From assembly GCA_017407115.1 (NCBI GenBank), contig JAFQXD010000010.1, forward strand, positions 1 through 52,003: 52,003 bases of DNA, given 5' to 3'. Below, piece after piece: positions 10,350-20,067 of this stretch. The position numbers and the translations under genes were made by a program. The DNA is from Methanobrevibacter sp. (GTDB taxonomy: Archaea; Methanobacteriota; Methanobacteria; Methanobacteriales; Methanobacteriaceae). Positions within the stretch are counted from its first letter, which is position 1. Each line of letters begins with the position of its first letter. Under the pieces are notes generated by a model that did no database searches, was not told where the DNA came from, and saw nothing but the letters and a program-made list of their open reading frames with translations.

Positions 10350-11212
10350 TACATAACCTTTTTAAGTAAATCTACAATTTCGGATGGTTTTATTGCCACT
10401 TCAACACCTGCTTCATTCAAAGCTTTGGTTTTACTTTCAACAGTACCGGAAGTTCCTTGAATAATAGCTCCTGCATGACCCATTCTTTTGCCAGGAGGTG
10501 CGGTTCTTCCTGCGATGTATGATACGACAGGTTTTGAAAATTCTTCTGCAATGTATTTTCCTGCCCTTTCTTCTGCGGTTCCTCCAATCTCACCGATTAA
10601 AACAACAGCATCAGTCTGGTCATCTTCGTCAAATCTTCTTAAGATATCAACATAGTTGTCTCCGGTAACAGGGTCTCCACCAATACCTACTGCAGTACTT
10701 TGACCGATACCTGCATTGGTGAGTTCGCTTGCAATTTCATATGTTAATGTACCGCTTCTTGAAATTACACCAACATTTCCTTCCTTGAAGATGTGAGTAG
10801 GCATGATACCTAACTTTCCTACTCCCGGAGAGATGATTCCCGGAGTGTTAGGTCCGATAATGGTTGTTCCCATTTCTTTTGCATATGCCATGATTTTCAT
10901 ACTGTCATGGACTGGAATGTGTTCGGAAATGATAACGACCAAATCCAAATGTCTGATTGCTTCAAAGGCAGCATCCTTTGCAAATTTAGCAGGCACAAAA
11001 ATTATTGAAGCGTTGATGTCAACTTCTTCTTTTGCTTCCTCAATTGAATTGAAAATTGGAACTTGATTTAAGAATTTTTGTCCTCCTTTTCCAGGAGTGA
11101 TACCTGCAACAATATTTGTATTATAGTTCAACATTTGTTCTGTGTGGAATGAACCTTGTTTACCGGTTATTCCTTGAACTAAACATTTTGTATCTTCATT
11201 TAACAAAATCAT
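10349..11212 (-). CDS. sucD: Succinyl-CoA synthetase (ADP/GDP-forming) alpha subunit
   Basis: The alpha subunit of succinate-CoA ligase interconverts succinyl-CoA and succinate in the partial TCA cycle of methanogens. The 287 residues carry the N-terminal Rossmann CoA-binding domain ([13 protein letters not shown], about 12-24), the ligase signature with the phospho-His region ([13 protein letters not shown] near residue 245) and [14 protein letters not shown] lies just upstream of the ATG. The beta subunit sucC is not in this window. It stands in an operon between a conserved unknown gene and hmgA. Confidence 0.95.
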   Translation of the reverse strand: MILLNEDTKCLVQGITGKQGSFHTEQMLNYNTNIVAGITPGKGGQKFLNQVPIFNSIEEAKEEVDINASIIFVPAKFAKDAAFEAIRHLDLVVIISEHIPVHDSMKIMAYAKEMGTTIIGPNTPGIISPGVGKLGIMPTHIFKEGNVGVISRSGTLTYEIASELTNAGIGQSTAVGIGGDPVTGDNYVDILRRFDEDDQTDAVVLIGEIGGTAEERAGKYIAEEFSKPVVSYIAGRTAPPGKRMGHAGAIIQGTSGTVESKTKALNEAGVEVAIKPSEIVDLLKKVM

Positions 11213-11224
11213 AATATATAACTC

Positions 11225-11950
11225 CTATCTTAAAATTCTAGTTTTATTTTCAAACGGAACAGCCAGATCAATTACATTGCCGTTCATAAAGGCAGTGGCT
11301 GAAAATATTACACTGCCCGGCAATACATTGCAAGTTGTTCCCCTTTTAACCAAATAAGTATTTTTGTTTCCAAGTGCAGCGCCAATCATCGCACCGGCTA
11401 TTACTCCAACGGATTCTATGTTTTCAACGGTAGCCACTACAACCGGATCGTCAGTCTCCGGTGAAACATATCCAACACCAGGAATTTTTTTTGCTTTCGG
11501 TTCTATATAGTCTGATACGTCAGTTAAATTCCTCATACCTTTTGCAGCTTCAATTGCTGAGTTTGCAACATCACCGACAAACGGCTCTCCCCCATATGTA
11601 TCAAAACCCAAAACGATAGCGTCAGGATATCTGTCCGGTCTGATTTTAGCTTCTGCATAAGAAACTCCCTCTCCAGCATTTTCCGGAGTCTGTGAAATTC
11701 CAGACAAATCTCCCAGATTTTCTGCACTTTCTTTCAATATATTAACAATACCTTCGTTAATAGGTTCAAGCAAATCGTCTTCTACAAATGCGCTAACAAC
11801 AACGTCATCACCTGTGACATTGGTTAAGGCCGCATCCCTTGCACCTAATTCTTTAAGTTTATAAAGGTTTTTTTCAATAGTTTCTACTAGCATAGAACTG
11901 CAGGACACATCATTTTTTGATATGTCTGCACCTATAGCAGTAATCTTCAA
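11225..11950 (-). CDS. Conserved archaeal protein of unknown function
   Basis: I do not assign a function. The preferred start is TTG at 11950, giving MKITAIGADISKND, because AAGGTG lies five bases upstream. A longer TTG start at 11983 would add MFKNSIMQGVN with no good ribosome binding site. The 241-residue protein is probably cytosolic: alpha/beta, with a glycine-rich segment near the C-terminal third (GVIAGAMIGAALGNKNTY) and VLPGSVIFSATAF close to the end. It is the first gene of the unknown-sucD-hmgA-small protein unit and is 12 bp from sucD. Confidence 0.75.
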   Translation of the reverse strand: MKITAIGADISKNDVSCSSMLVETIEKNLYKLKELGARDAALTNVTGDDVVVSAFVEDDLLEPINEGIVNILKESAENLGDLSGISQTPENAGEGVSYAEAKIRPDRYPDAIVLGFDTYGGEPFVGDVANSAIEAAKGMRNLTDVSDYIEPKAKKIPGVGYVSPETDDPVVVATVENIESVGVIAGAMIGAALGNKNTYLVKRGTTCNVLPGSVIFSATAFMNGNVIDLAVPFENKTRILR

Positions 11951-12093
11951 ATTAACACCTTGCATTATTGAATTTTTAAACAAATAAAATATAACATATT
12001 TTATTGGTATATATTTTGTTTTTTAATTTATATAAAGATTAATAGTATCTTAAGAAAATTTAATAAATAACTTTAAAATAAATATAATAAACA
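11951..12093. promoter_or_regulatory. Divergent promoter region
   Basis: This short AT-rich spacer separates the leftward sucD/hmgA operon from the rightward aroD. TATA-like stretches occur at about 12010-12017 (GTATATAT) and 12030-12038 (TTTATATAAAG). aroD has no visible Shine-Dalgarno sequence, so a leaderless or short-leader transcript is possible. Confidence 0.5.
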
Positions 12094-12771
12094 ATGTATT
12101 CCCAGACAAAAATTGCAATCCCCATTTTTCAAAAAGATTGCAAAGATGTTATTGAAGTGGCAAGAGACTGTATTGACAAGGGCGCAGATGTTTTGGAATT
12201 TAGGATAGATGCCCTTAAAAACCCAGACATTGGAGAAATCAGAACCACCATTAAGGAAATCGATTTTCCGATTATAGCCACAAACAGGATAAACACTGAA
12301 GGAGGGTCATTTAAAGGCACAGAGGATGAAAGGATTGATATTCTCTATGAGTGCTCAGATTTGGTTGACTATGTTGACATTGAACTTCAGTGCGATGACG
12401 AATACATAAATAAGATCCATGATACCGGTGTAAAGACAATCGTTTCCTATCATGATTTTGAAAAAACTCCTAATTTGAACGAGATTCTCTATATCGTTGA
12501 AAAGGAACATGAATTGGGAGACATTGCAAAAGTCGCATTTATGCCTCAGGATTTGGAAGACACATTGACAATCCTGGCTGTCCTTTCACATTGCAGGGAC
12601 ACAATAGCAATCTCAATGGGAGATTTGGGAAGCTATACTCGAGTAATGGCATCCAAATTTGACTCACCGATTACTTTTGCAGCGGGAAGAGATGCCACAG
12701 CACCGGGCCAGATTGATATTGAAACAATGAAAGCCCTGCTTAATATGGATTTGAATATCTTGGATGAGTGA
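12094..12771 (+). CDS. aroD: 3-dehydroquinate dehydratase, type I
   Basis: This enzyme converts 3-dehydroquinate to 3-dehydroshikimate in the shikimate pathway through a Schiff-base intermediate. The 225-residue protein has LEFRIDAL (34-41), the catalytic His in VSYHDF (H120), the Schiff-base Lys in AKVAFMPQ (K146), and SMGDLGSYTR (174-183) in the phosphate-binding region of this TIM-barrel family. Another pathway gene, aroA, lies 27 kb away in this window. The next gene, a signal peptidase, begins 5 bp after its stop. Confidence 0.96.
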   Translation: MYSQTKIAIPIFQKDCKDVIEVARDCIDKGADVLEFRIDALKNPDIGEIRTTIKEIDFPIIATNRINTEGGSFKGTEDERIDILYECSDLVDYVDIELQCDDEYINKIHDTGVKTIVSYHDFEKTPNLNEILYIVEKEHELGDIAKVAFMPQDLEDTLTILAVLSHCRDTIAISMGDLGSYTRVMASKFDSPITFAAGRDATAPGQIDIETMKALLNMDLNILDE

Positions 12772-12776
12772 TTTTT

Positions 12777-13379
12777 ATGGCTAAAAAGATTGTTTTAGCT
12801 TTTATAATGATTTTACTGCTAATTTTTATTGGTTTTACTTTTTTAGCTAACAGCTCCGTTGACATATATATCGACGGTGAAAACGTTACCGTCAACACAT
12901 TCACACTTTCGGGCGCTGACACCCAGGCCCTCAACAGCGAAATCTGCGACTACACCATTGACGTGATGAACGACACTACAACAAACATCACAACGTACAA
13001 AAGCAAAATCAGCGAAATCTGCAGCGATTACAATCTTGACAATGTTGAAATAAACGTCGATTCAAGCATAGGTGAAAATCAGATCCCCGTCATCGTTACA
13101 GTGGACGGCACATCAATGCTTCCTACCCTGCAGGACGGTCAAACCGTACTTGTAAACAAAAGCCACAACGTACATGTTGGAGACATAGTTGTGGCCGACT
13201 CCGATGAGTATGGAGGAATAATAAAAAGGGTTGATGCGGTTGACGGCAACAGAATACACCTGGTCAGTGACAATAAGGAAGTTTCATATGAATACATCAA
13301 TGGCGTCCTGTATCAAATCCGAGGCATAAGCACCTGGGTTGACATTTCCGATATAGGCGGTGTTGTAATTCAATATTGA
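12777..13379 (+). CDS. Signal peptidase I (S26 family) with an extracytoplasmic insert
   Basis: The 200-residue protein would remove signal peptides from secreted proteins such as the adhesins here. One N-terminal transmembrane helix (residues 3-24) is followed by an unusual ~80-residue polar segment. The S26 catalytic boxes come next: Ser113 in VDGTSMLPTLQDG, then GDIVV (135-139) and GGIIKRVDAVDG with Lys150. The Lys aligns with the bacterial Ser/Lys dyad, whereas archaeal/ER-type enzymes usually carry His there. The later VSDNKEV resembles the ER-type box. I chose ATG 12777 over a GTG at 12768 that overlaps aroD. Codon use is richer in C-ending codons than in the flanking genes. Confidence 0.85.
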   Translation: MAKKIVLAFIMILLLIFIGFTFLANSSVDIYIDGENVTVNTFTLSGADTQALNSEICDYTIDVMNDTTTNITTYKSKISEICSDYNLDNVEINVDSSIGENQIPVIVTVDGTSMLPTLQDGQTVLVNKSHNVHVGDIVVADSDEYGGIIKRVDAVDGNRIHLVSDNKEVSYEYINGVLYQIRGISTWVDISDIGGVVIQY

Positions 13380-13522
13380 AAAAAATACTCCCAATTCATC
13401 GGATGAAAAATGAAAATATTTATCGAAATCTATTTTTTAAGGAAACCATTAAATATTAGCTTTTAAAAAAAATAATAATAGTATAGTTCAAATTTTTTAA
13501 TAAAAATAGAAAAAGTGTTATT

Positions 13523-13801
13523 ATGAAAGACTCAATAAAAGCAAATTTAATAGTATTTTTAATTATTGCATTGATTGCATTCACTATTAGCAGCACATTT
13601 GCCAGTCTGACAATAACCGAAGACAATGACTCATATAAATTAAGTTCAATTGAAAATGACTCTTTTGAACCTAATTATATTGAAGAAGTTCCAACTATCA
13701 TTCCAAAAGTTGAAAATACGACAGACAACAGCACAAACGTTACAACTACGACAGATGACGATTCATGGAATGATACTATCACTGAATTTTTAGGAAATTG
13801 A
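13523..13801 (+). CDS. Small secreted Asn/Thr-rich protein, unknown
   Basis: The 92-residue protein has an N-terminal hydrophobic signal or anchor (residues 8-27, ending TFASL) and an acidic, Asn/Thr-rich exterior with several potential N-glycosylation sequons (NTT, NST, NVT). I recognise no domain. It ends 4 bp before the HD-domain gene and could be co-transcribed with it. There is a 143-bp AT-rich leader region upstream with no other gene. Confidence 0.7.
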   Translation: MKDSIKANLIVFLIIALIAFTISSTFASLTITEDNDSYKLSSIENDSFEPNYIEEVPTIIPKVENTTDNSTNVTTTTDDDSWNDTITEFLGN

Positions 13802-13805
13802 TAAA

Positions 13806-15032
13806 ATGACCGAAAAGAAAAAATTTATCAGGGACAGCGTCTATGGAGATATCAGCTTAAACAAGTTTGAAGAAAGAATTATGGACATGCCTCAATTTCA
13901 ACGTTTAAGAAGAATCAAACAGTTGGGATTGATAAGTTTAATATATCCAGGAGCCACCCACACCAGATTTGAACATTCTGTTGGAACAATGAATCTGGGA
14001 TATAAGCTATCAACAGAACTAGGATTATCAGATGACGATATTGAACTGATAAGAGCCTCTGCTCTTCTGCATGACATCGGACACGGACCGTTTTCACACG
14101 TATCTGAAGGGGTGCTGTCAGTTCCCCATGAGGAGTTGACAAAATATGTTGTTACAAAGACTTCCATGAGAGACCTGCTTGAAGAGAAATTTGACGTTAA
14201 CGAAATTGTGGATATCGTAACCGGAAAAGGCTATTTGGGCCCTATCGTTTCAGGGGAGCTTGATGTCGACAGGATGGATTACCTTTTAAGGGATTCCCAT
14301 AATACCGGAGTGGCCTACGGAATCATTGATTATGAAAGAATAATTTCAAACTTAAAACTTGAAGACGGATTGATACTGGACATCAAAGGCGTACAGGCAG
14401 CTGAAGGAGCATTGGTATCAAGATATTTCATGTATCCGAGCGTATATCAGCACCACACTACCAGAATCGTCAATTCAATGTTTAGAAGGGCATTGAAAAA
14501 GGTAATCGATGACGGCATCATCAATGAAAATGACATCTACAAATACGACGATGCCGAAATCATCGGAGTCTTCAGGCACTGCGAGGATGAATTCGTAAAC
14601 GACATGATGACCCGACTGGACAACAGGCGCATCATGAAAAGGGTGAAAACCATAAGGCTTGACAATTTCAAATATCCTGAAAAAATGTATAAAATCGAAC
14701 AAAAAGCACTGAGAAAAGCCGAAGAGGAAATAGCTGAAGACTATGATATCGATAAAAATTACGTATTCATCAATATTGCAGAATATCCTCGCTTTGATGA
14801 AATGAAAACCCAGGTAAATGTTGACGGAAAGCTATATCCTTTGACTGAAATATCAAATATCATTGGAGCATTGAGCAAAGCCAGATTCAATATTCCTGAC
14901 ATCAGCGTTTATGTTGATGAAAGCGAAAAATCAAAGTTCACCAAATTCAAACTGGAAAATTATCTTGATTTGCCTGAAATCGATAGGGAAAAATTCCACG
15001 GCATTCATTATGACCAGATAAAACTGTTTTAG
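13806..15032 (+). CDS. HD-domain phosphohydrolase (dNTPase/SAMHD1-like)
   Basis: The 408-residue cytosolic protein belongs to the HD superfamily subgroup related to dGTPase and SAMHD1. The metal-binding pattern is visible: H57 in TRFEHSVG, H89-D90 in LLHDIGHGPFSH, and the later Asp in ELDVDRMDYLLRDS. QFQRLRRIKQLG near residue 30 is typical of this group. Substrate is unknown; dNTP triphosphohydrolase activity is a family-level inference. It leads the ubiX-cbiT run on the same strand, with ubiX starting 8 bp after its stop. Confidence 0.9.
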   Translation: MTEKKKFIRDSVYGDISLNKFEERIMDMPQFQRLRRIKQLGLISLIYPGATHTRFEHSVGTMNLGYKLSTELGLSDDDIELIRASALLHDIGHGPFSHVSEGVLSVPHEELTKYVVTKTSMRDLLEEKFDVNEIVDIVTGKGYLGPIVSGELDVDRMDYLLRDSHNTGVAYGIIDYERIISNLKLEDGLILDIKGVQAAEGALVSRYFMYPSVYQHHTTRIVNSMFRRALKKVIDDGIINENDIYKYDDAEIIGVFRHCEDEFVNDMMTRLDNRRIMKRVKTIRLDNFKYPEKMYKIEQKALRKAEEEIAEDYDIDKNYVFINIAEYPRFDEMKTQVNVDGKLYPLTEISNIIGALSKARFNIPDISVYVDESEKSKFTKFKLENYLDLPEIDREKFHGIHYDQIKLF

Positions 15033-15040
15033 GAGATAAC

Positions 15041-15589
15041 ATGATAATAGTTGCAATTACCGGAGCAAGCGGAGCAATATATGGAATAAGATTGCTTGAA
15101 GCGCTGAACGAATTGAATATAGAAAACAGTTTGGTAATAAGTGATGCCGGAAAAATCGTAATCGAATCAGAAACCGAATACAGCGTTGAGGAGGTAATCG
15201 CCCTTGCGGACACCTACTATGATTTCAACGATCTGACCGCTTCAATCAACAGCGGATCATTCAAGGCCGAGGCACTGGCCATTGTACCATGTTCAATGAA
15301 AACATTATCATCAATTGCCAACGGATATGGGGCAAATACAATAACAAGAGTGGCCGACGTCAGCCTTAAAGAAAGAAGAACAACAGTAATTGTTCCTCGT
15401 GAAACTCCGCTTAGAAGCATTCACCTGCAGAATATGCTAACATTATCACAGGAAGGGGCAGTAATTTTGCCTGCAATGCCGGGATTTTATTCATCACATG
15501 ACAGCGTCGATGACCAAATCAACTTCATTGTAGGAAAGATTCTGGACTCTCTTAAAATTGAAAACAACTTATACAAAAGGTGGGAATAG
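15041..15589 (+). CDS. ubiX: Flavin prenyltransferase UbiX
   Basis: UbiX attaches a dimethylallyl group to FMN, giving prenylated FMN for UbiD-type decarboxylases. The 182 residues match the family. VAITGASGAIYGIRLLEAL (4-22) is the FMN-binding N-terminal signature, and the conserved VPRETPLRSIHLQNML lies in the C-terminal half. A good GGAGAT site precedes the ATG. Its TAG is followed directly by the cbiT ATG. No ubiD is in the window. Confidence 0.95.
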   Translation: MIIVAITGASGAIYGIRLLEALNELNIENSLVISDAGKIVIESETEYSVEEVIALADTYYDFNDLTASINSGSFKAEALAIVPCSMKTLSSIANGYGANTITRVADVSLKERRTTVIVPRETPLRSIHLQNMLTLSQEGAVILPAMPGFYSSHDSVDDQINFIVGKILDSLKIENNLYKRWE

Positions 15590-16153
15590 ATGTTAGAAGA
15601 TAAGGATTTTATTAAATCCTGTGACGTACCAGGACCGACAAAAGAAGCCATAAGAGCAATCATACTATACAAATCAGCAGTGACCTGCGATGACAAGGTC
15701 GTTGACTGCGGATGCGGAACAGGGGGAATCACATGCGAATTTTCCCAAAGGGCACGTGAAGTAATTTCCATTGACACAAACCCTGAAGCTATAGAAATGA
15801 CCTCAAAAAATCTTGAAAAGTTCGGTTTGGGAGACAACGTCACATTAATTAATGATAATGGGGTAAATGCCCTAAAAGATGTTGAAGATATTGATATTGC
15901 CATTGTTGGGGGCAGCGGCAGAGAACTTGAAAATATCTTAGACATCATTCATGAAAAATTAAATTCAAAAGGCAGAATCATAATTACCGCAATACTTGTT
16001 GACACCAAGGTGGAAGCGATAAACAAACTTAAGGATTTGGGATACAATCCGAAAATCATGGAAGTTAACGTTTCCAACGGAAGGGTCCTTGACCGTGGAA
16101 TTCTGATGATTAGCGAAAATCCTATAGCTATAATCACTGCCAAAAAAAGATAG
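15590..16153 (+). CDS. cbiT: Cobalt-precorrin C15-methyltransferase (decarboxylating) CbiT
   Basis: CbiT methylates C15 and decarboxylates the C12 acetate side chain in anaerobic corrin synthesis, needed for the corrinoid cofactor of methanogenic methyltransferases. The 187-residue protein has the SAM-binding motif I DCGCGTGGITCEFS (about 43-56), the following acidic VISIDTNPEA, and the family N-terminus DKDFIKSCDVPGPTKEAIRA. The ubiX stop and this ATG are adjacent with GGTGGGA upstream, so translation is probably coupled. Confidence 0.93.
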   Translation: MLEDKDFIKSCDVPGPTKEAIRAIILYKSAVTCDDKVVDCGCGTGGITCEFSQRAREVISIDTNPEAIEMTSKNLEKFGLGDNVTLINDNGVNALKDVEDIDIAIVGGSGRELENILDIIHEKLNSKGRIIITAILVDTKVEAINKLKDLGYNPKIMEVNVSNGRVLDRGILMISENPIAIITAKKR

Positions 16154-16167
16154 ATTGGAGATTAAAA

Positions 16168-16929
16168 ATGGATGAACATAAACGTTGGAAGATAAAATTC
16201 TCCATATTAATGGTTATTTTAATAATAATTATTTATGGATCAAATTATCTTGTATTGGGAGATGGCGAACATATCATATCATATATCTGGACACATTTAG
16301 GTTTCATTCCGGTTGATATACTTATTGTTGCATTTGTACTTGATGAAATCATTGAAAGAAAAGAAAAGGAAGCAATGCTTGAAAAATTGGATATGCTCAT
16401 GAGCACTTTCTTTTCAGAAGTTGGAAACGAACTGATTTCCCAGCTAAGCGGCGTTAACAAATATAAGGCCAATACCGAAAATTTGAAATCAATCAAAAAC
16501 TGGGACGAAAAGGACTTTGACAATAAGCTGGCTGAACTTAAAAGCATATCTGTTGATTTTACAGCAGACATTTCCCCAGAACAGAGAGAGGAATTTTTAG
16601 AAAACTTAAGAACCTTGCTTGCAGATAAAAGAGAGTTTATCATCAATTTAATAAATAACCCTAATATTCTTGAAAAAGAGGAATTCACCTCTTTGGTGAA
16701 TGCAATCCTTCACCTTGATGAAGAATTGGAACACAGGGCAGACTTTGCATTGGTCAATGATGCCGATTTCGGACATCTGAACGGAGATATGCAAAGAGTA
16801 TATGATAAACTTGTCTATGAATGGGTTTACTACCTGAAATATTTGTACAAGCATTATCCATACATGATTGCATTGATTATCCGTACCAACCCATTTGATG
16901 AAGATGCAGATGTCTATGTGAAAGAATAG
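16168..16929 (+). CDS. Membrane protein with cytosolic helical domain, unknown
   Basis: The 253-residue protein has two N-terminal transmembrane helices (about 11-31 and 41-62) joined by a short loop. A largely helical, charged cytosolic domain follows (ERKEKEAMLEKLDMLMSTFF onward). I recognise no enzymatic motif; a similar layout is common among uncharacterised archaeal membrane proteins. GGAG precedes the ATG and the gene sits 14 bp after cbiT and 18 bp before mobA in one run. Confidence 0.8.
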   Translation: MDEHKRWKIKFSILMVILIIIIYGSNYLVLGDGEHIISYIWTHLGFIPVDILIVAFVLDEIIERKEKEAMLEKLDMLMSTFFSEVGNELISQLSGVNKYKANTENLKSIKNWDEKDFDNKLAELKSISVDFTADISPEQREEFLENLRTLLADKREFIINLINNPNILEKEEFTSLVNAILHLDEELEHRADFALVNDADFGHLNGDMQRVYDKLVYEWVYYLKYLYKHYPYMIALIIRTNPFDEDADVYVKE

Positions 16930-16947
16930 AATTTTTGAGGATTTAAT

Positions 16948-17577
16948 ATGAGTAGTGAAATTGAAAATAATGAAAATATTAAATCTTGCATTATTTTATG
17001 TGGAGGTAAGAGCAGTAGAATGGGTCGTGACAAAGGTTCCATGATTATTCAGGATAAACCTATGATAAAACATATCCTTTCTACCCTAAACCACCAGATA
17101 AATGAAGCCATAATCGTTTTAAACAACCAAGATAGGATTGACAAATATCGTGAATTCATCAATCCACATGACTACACCTACACCATAACATTTGCTGAAG
17201 ACAAAATCAAAGACATGGGGCCGATGCCCGGAATCATGACAGGACTTGCATGCATCAAAGGAGATTATGCATTAATATTGCCATGTGACAGCCCATATGT
17301 TTCAAAAAATTATATAACAACTATTTTTTCTGAAATTGATGAGAATTATCAGGCCATTGTTCCATATCACGATAACGACAATAAATTAAAGACATCAGAG
17401 CCTCTTCATTCAATCTACAATAAAAATATTATTCCAATAATAGAAGATTTAGTCAAAAACGATGTTTTGCACATCAAGGGACTGATAGAAAAAATAGATA
17501 CAAAATTTGTTTTAATAGATAATAAAAAAATAGAAAAAAAAGAATTTAGAAATCTTAATCGTCCTTCAGACATTTAA
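16948..17577 (+). CDS. mobA: Molybdenum cofactor guanylyltransferase
   Basis: MobA transfers GMP from GTP to molybdopterin. This makes the dinucleotide cofactor of enzymes such as formylmethanofuran and formate dehydrogenases. The 209 residues contain the nucleotidyltransferase signature LCGGKSSRMGRDKGSM (about 12-27), the acidic metal-binding LPCDSPYV (near 111) and GPMPGIMTGL. GAGGAT precedes the ATG. The gene ends the plus-strand run, and its last 4 bp overlap the convergent rrp42 gene. Confidence 0.93.
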   Translation: MSSEIENNENIKSCIILCGGKSSRMGRDKGSMIIQDKPMIKHILSTLNHQINEAIIVLNNQDRIDKYREFINPHDYTYTITFAEDKIKDMGPMPGIMTGLACIKGDYALILPCDSPYVSKNYITTIFSEIDENYQAIVPYHDNDNKLKTSEPLHSIYNKNIIPIIEDLVKNDVLHIKGLIEKIDTKFVLIDNKKIEKKEFRNLNRPSDI

Positions 17578-18359
17578 AGATGTTCTATTAACTCTTTTAC
17601 TTTTGTTATTGCAGTATTTACGCAATAAAGAATTTCATCTTTAGTTAATGGTTGTCTTCCACCTTTTTGCATGGAACAGATGTGACCATCTTTTGTAACA
17701 CCAACATTTAAACGAGCACTAGCAACTCTTTCTTCTTCCAATGTTGGGTCAATAATCATCTTATCGCCAATTTTAACGAAGGTACATAATGCCAATTCGT
17801 TATTGATTGGTAAATCAAAGGTTTCATCTTCACTAAGGACTACTTCTTCATCTTCAATAGTTGCAACAGGCAATTTTGTGGATTTGAGTGCAGCCATTAC
17901 TGCCAATTCACATGCATCGAAAAGGTTACCGCAGTTGTCGATAATATGTAAATCAATAAATAGCATCCATACGTGTTTTCCTTCTTCAACGCATAATTTG
18001 TCCAATTCCACCAATTCGCTTTCACGAATTCCTCTGTCAACTACACGTGCAAGTTCTATTGAATCATCGCTAGGTGGTCCTGGTTCAAAAGTAGGATCAG
18101 CCATTGGCAACATTTCACAATTGGTCATTAGAACTCCTAAATCAGGAGTGTCTGGAAATGGGCTTCCAAGTTGTGGTTTAATACCTACAATAACTTGAGT
18201 TCCACCAAGTTTTACACGAGCAGAACCTTCAGCTTTAGAAATAACATTAGTTTCAATAGAAATATCCCTATATTCAGTTAATTCCCTGCCATCTTCTCTT
18301 TTATCGTTTTTGACAAGGTTAGTAATACTTTGTCTTGTAATTTCTGGTACTATATCCAT
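17574..18359 (-). CDS. rrp42: Archaeal exosome subunit Rrp42
   Basis: Rrp42 is the non-catalytic RNase PH-fold subunit that alternates with Rrp41 in the exosome ring for 3'-5' RNA decay and tailing. The 261-residue protein has the RNase PH-like fold, with REDGRELTEYR near the N-terminus, a GGTQVIVGIKP segment, and EEGKHVWMLFIDLHIID. I prefer ATG 18359, with GGGTG six bases upstream, over a GTG at 18368. It lies 12 bp after rrp41, the normal archaeal order, and ends in a 4-bp convergent overlap with mobA. Confidence 0.95.
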   Translation of the reverse strand: MDIVPEITRQSITNLVKNDKREDGRELTEYRDISIETNVISKAEGSARVKLGGTQVIVGIKPQLGSPFPDTPDLGVLMTNCEMLPMADPTFEPGPPSDDSIELARVVDRGIRESELVELDKLCVEEGKHVWMLFIDLHIIDNCGNLFDACELAVMAALKSTKLPVATIEDEEVVLSEDETFDLPINNELALCTFVKIGDKMIIDPTLEEERVASARLNVGVTKDGHICSMQKGGRQPLTKDEILYCVNTAITKVKELIEHL

Positions 18360-18371
18360 ATTATCCACCCA

Positions 18372-19067
18372 CTATTCTGTAGAATATTTTTTCATTAAAG
18401 CTTCTTTTTGAAGTTCGCTTACTTGACGACATCCTTCCATAGCTAAATCGATTGCTTTTGCAAATTCCTCTTCGGTCAAGTCACCATCACTTTGTAATAA
18501 TGTGATTTCACCGGTTCTTGGCATCATAGCTATTGGAACATCAGCCTGACCTTCTTTATCTTCAACTTCAGATAAGTCAAGTACAATTTCATCATTTACC
18601 TTACCTGCAGCACAGCCTACAACAATGTCTTTCATAGGCACTCCTGCATCCACTAAAGCAACAGCTGCTGCGGTAATACCTGCACAACGGGTTCCTCCTT
18701 CAGCTTCAATTACTTCTATATAAATATCAATCATTGAACGAGGATAATTTTCCAACATTAAAGCTGGCCTTAATGCATCAGCGGTGATTTTAGAAATTTC
18801 AGATGATCTTCTATCAGGACCTGGTCTTTTTCTGTCATCTACTGAAAATGGTGCCATATTGTATCTGCATCTGATAACACCAGAATTTGGTTCAAGTAAT
18901 CTTCTGATGTATGATTCTCTAGGACCATATACAGCTACTAAAATTTTATTTCCTCCAACTTCCAAATAAGCAGAACCATCTGCACGTTCAAGAACTCCTG
19001 CTTCAATTTTGATAGGGCGTAATTCGTTAAATTTCCTACCGTCTTCTCTTATCATTTCAGACATCAT
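18372..19067 (-). CDS. rrp41: Archaeal exosome catalytic subunit Rrp41
   Basis: Rrp41 carries the phosphorolytic site of the archaeal exosome. The 231-residue RNase PH-fold protein has [14 protein letters not shown] at its N-terminus, [18 protein letters not shown] with RNA-contacting arginines, [10 protein letters not shown] (RNase PH signature) and [18 protein letters not shown] 19067 (or the adjacent ATG at 19064) follows GAGGT at a good distance. An upstream start at 19097 would place residues ahead of the conserved N-terminus. Confidence 0.96.
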   Translation of the reverse strand: MMSEMIREDGRKFNELRPIKIEAGVLERADGSAYLEVGGNKILVAVYGPRESYIRRLLEPNSGVIRCRYNMAPFSVDDRKRPGPDRRSSEISKITADALRPALMLENYPRSMIDIYIEVIEAEGGTRCAGITAAAVALVDAGVPMKDIVVGCAAGKVNDEIVLDLSEVEDKEGQADVPIAMMPRTGEITLLQSDGDLTEEEFAKAIDLAMEGCRQVSELQKEALMKKYSTE

Positions 19068-19103
19068 ATCTACCTCATTTATAATACGAAGAATCAATAA
19101 TCA

Positions 19104-20039
19104 TTATTTTTTATTCAAAATAAAAGAATTGTTTGAGTTATCGCCATAAGATAAAGTGTTATCTTTGCTTTTGTTTTTCCTCTTTAATTCTTGGATAACT
19201 TTAGCAATATTTGGCTTATCTCCTTTTTCTTCTTCCTCTTCTTCTTCGGCTTCTTTTTCTTCAGCTTCTCTTTCTTCCTGTTCTAATTCTTCTTTAAAAT
19301 TTTGAAGTTTAGGTTTTTCCAAAACAAATTCTTCTTCTTGCTCTTCAGGTGCTTCTTCAGGTGGTAATTCACCATCGATAGCCAAGTATAACTTGTTTTT
19401 GATTTTATTGGTTAAACCAGAAGTATGAGCTTCAGCCTCAATTAAATGAATAATGTTTTTGGTAAGCTGTTCCATGTCTTCGTCACCTTTTACCCAGACG
19501 AGACCGTTTTGACCAACGACGATTTTACATTTTGTCTTGTCTTTAATCATGTTGATCATAGAACCTTTTTTACCGATTAATCTAGGAACTTTAGTTGGAG
19601 CAATATCAACGATTATTCCTCCTTTAAATTTACCCATTCCTCTTCCTTTTAAACCGAGTTTTGCCTTTTTGATTTCATCAACATCGACAACTCTTAAAAA
19701 TAGAACGTCCCCAACATCATAAACTTTGTTGAGTTCTTTTTTCTCACGACCAAACACTTCAAAAGCAGGTAAAATTCCAGAATAAGGTGAATTAATGTCT
19801 ACATCCCACATTGAGAATCGAACATCATTGATTTTACCTATTACAACATCTCCTTTTTTAGGAACATATTTGCTTTTAAGAGGAATAACTCTTATTTTTT
19901 TATTCCTTAAAGAAACAAGTCCTATCAAAGAAGAGCAAACTTTACCATTGTCTTTAAAGGTACCTCTTCCTGAATAGTATTCATCGTCAGCTAATATCTG
20001 ACCAGGAATAACTAAATCTTTATTTTCCACATATATCAT
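19104..20039 (-). CDS. rrp4: Exosome RNA-binding cap subunit Rrp4
   Basis: Rrp4 caps the exosome ring and feeds RNA into it. The 311-residue protein has the N-terminal domain ([19 protein letters not shown]), an S1 domain (about 60-140) and a KH domain whose GKKG loop sits in [14 protein letters not shown] (about 153-166). After about residue 225 it carries an unusually long, very acidic low-complexity extension (Glu runs) followed by a basic patch ([11 protein letters not shown]) and an Asn/Ser tail. That tail is longer than the compact family core and is probably disordered. Confidence 0.94.
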   Translation of the reverse strand: MIYVENKDLVIPGQILADDEYYSGRGTFKDNGKVCSSLIGLVSLRNKKIRVIPLKSKYVPKKGDVVIGKINDVRFSMWDVDINSPYSGILPAFEVFGREKKELNKVYDVGDVLFLRVVDVDEIKKAKLGLKGRGMGKFKGGIIVDIAPTKVPRLIGKKGSMINMIKDKTKCKIVVGQNGLVWVKGDEDMEQLTKNIIHLIEAEAHTSGLTNKIKNKLYLAIDGELPPEEAPEEQEEEFVLEKPKLQNFKEELEQEEREAEEKEAEEEEEEEKGDKPNIAKVIQELKRKNKSKDNTLSYGDNSNNSFILNKK

Positions 20040-20067
20040 AATAATCCCATAAGCTTAATTTTAATTA

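Noticed and set aside
15487..15948. Minus-strand 153-codon frame across ubiX and cbiT
   Set aside because: It lies opposite two clearly recognisable genes and resembles no known protein.
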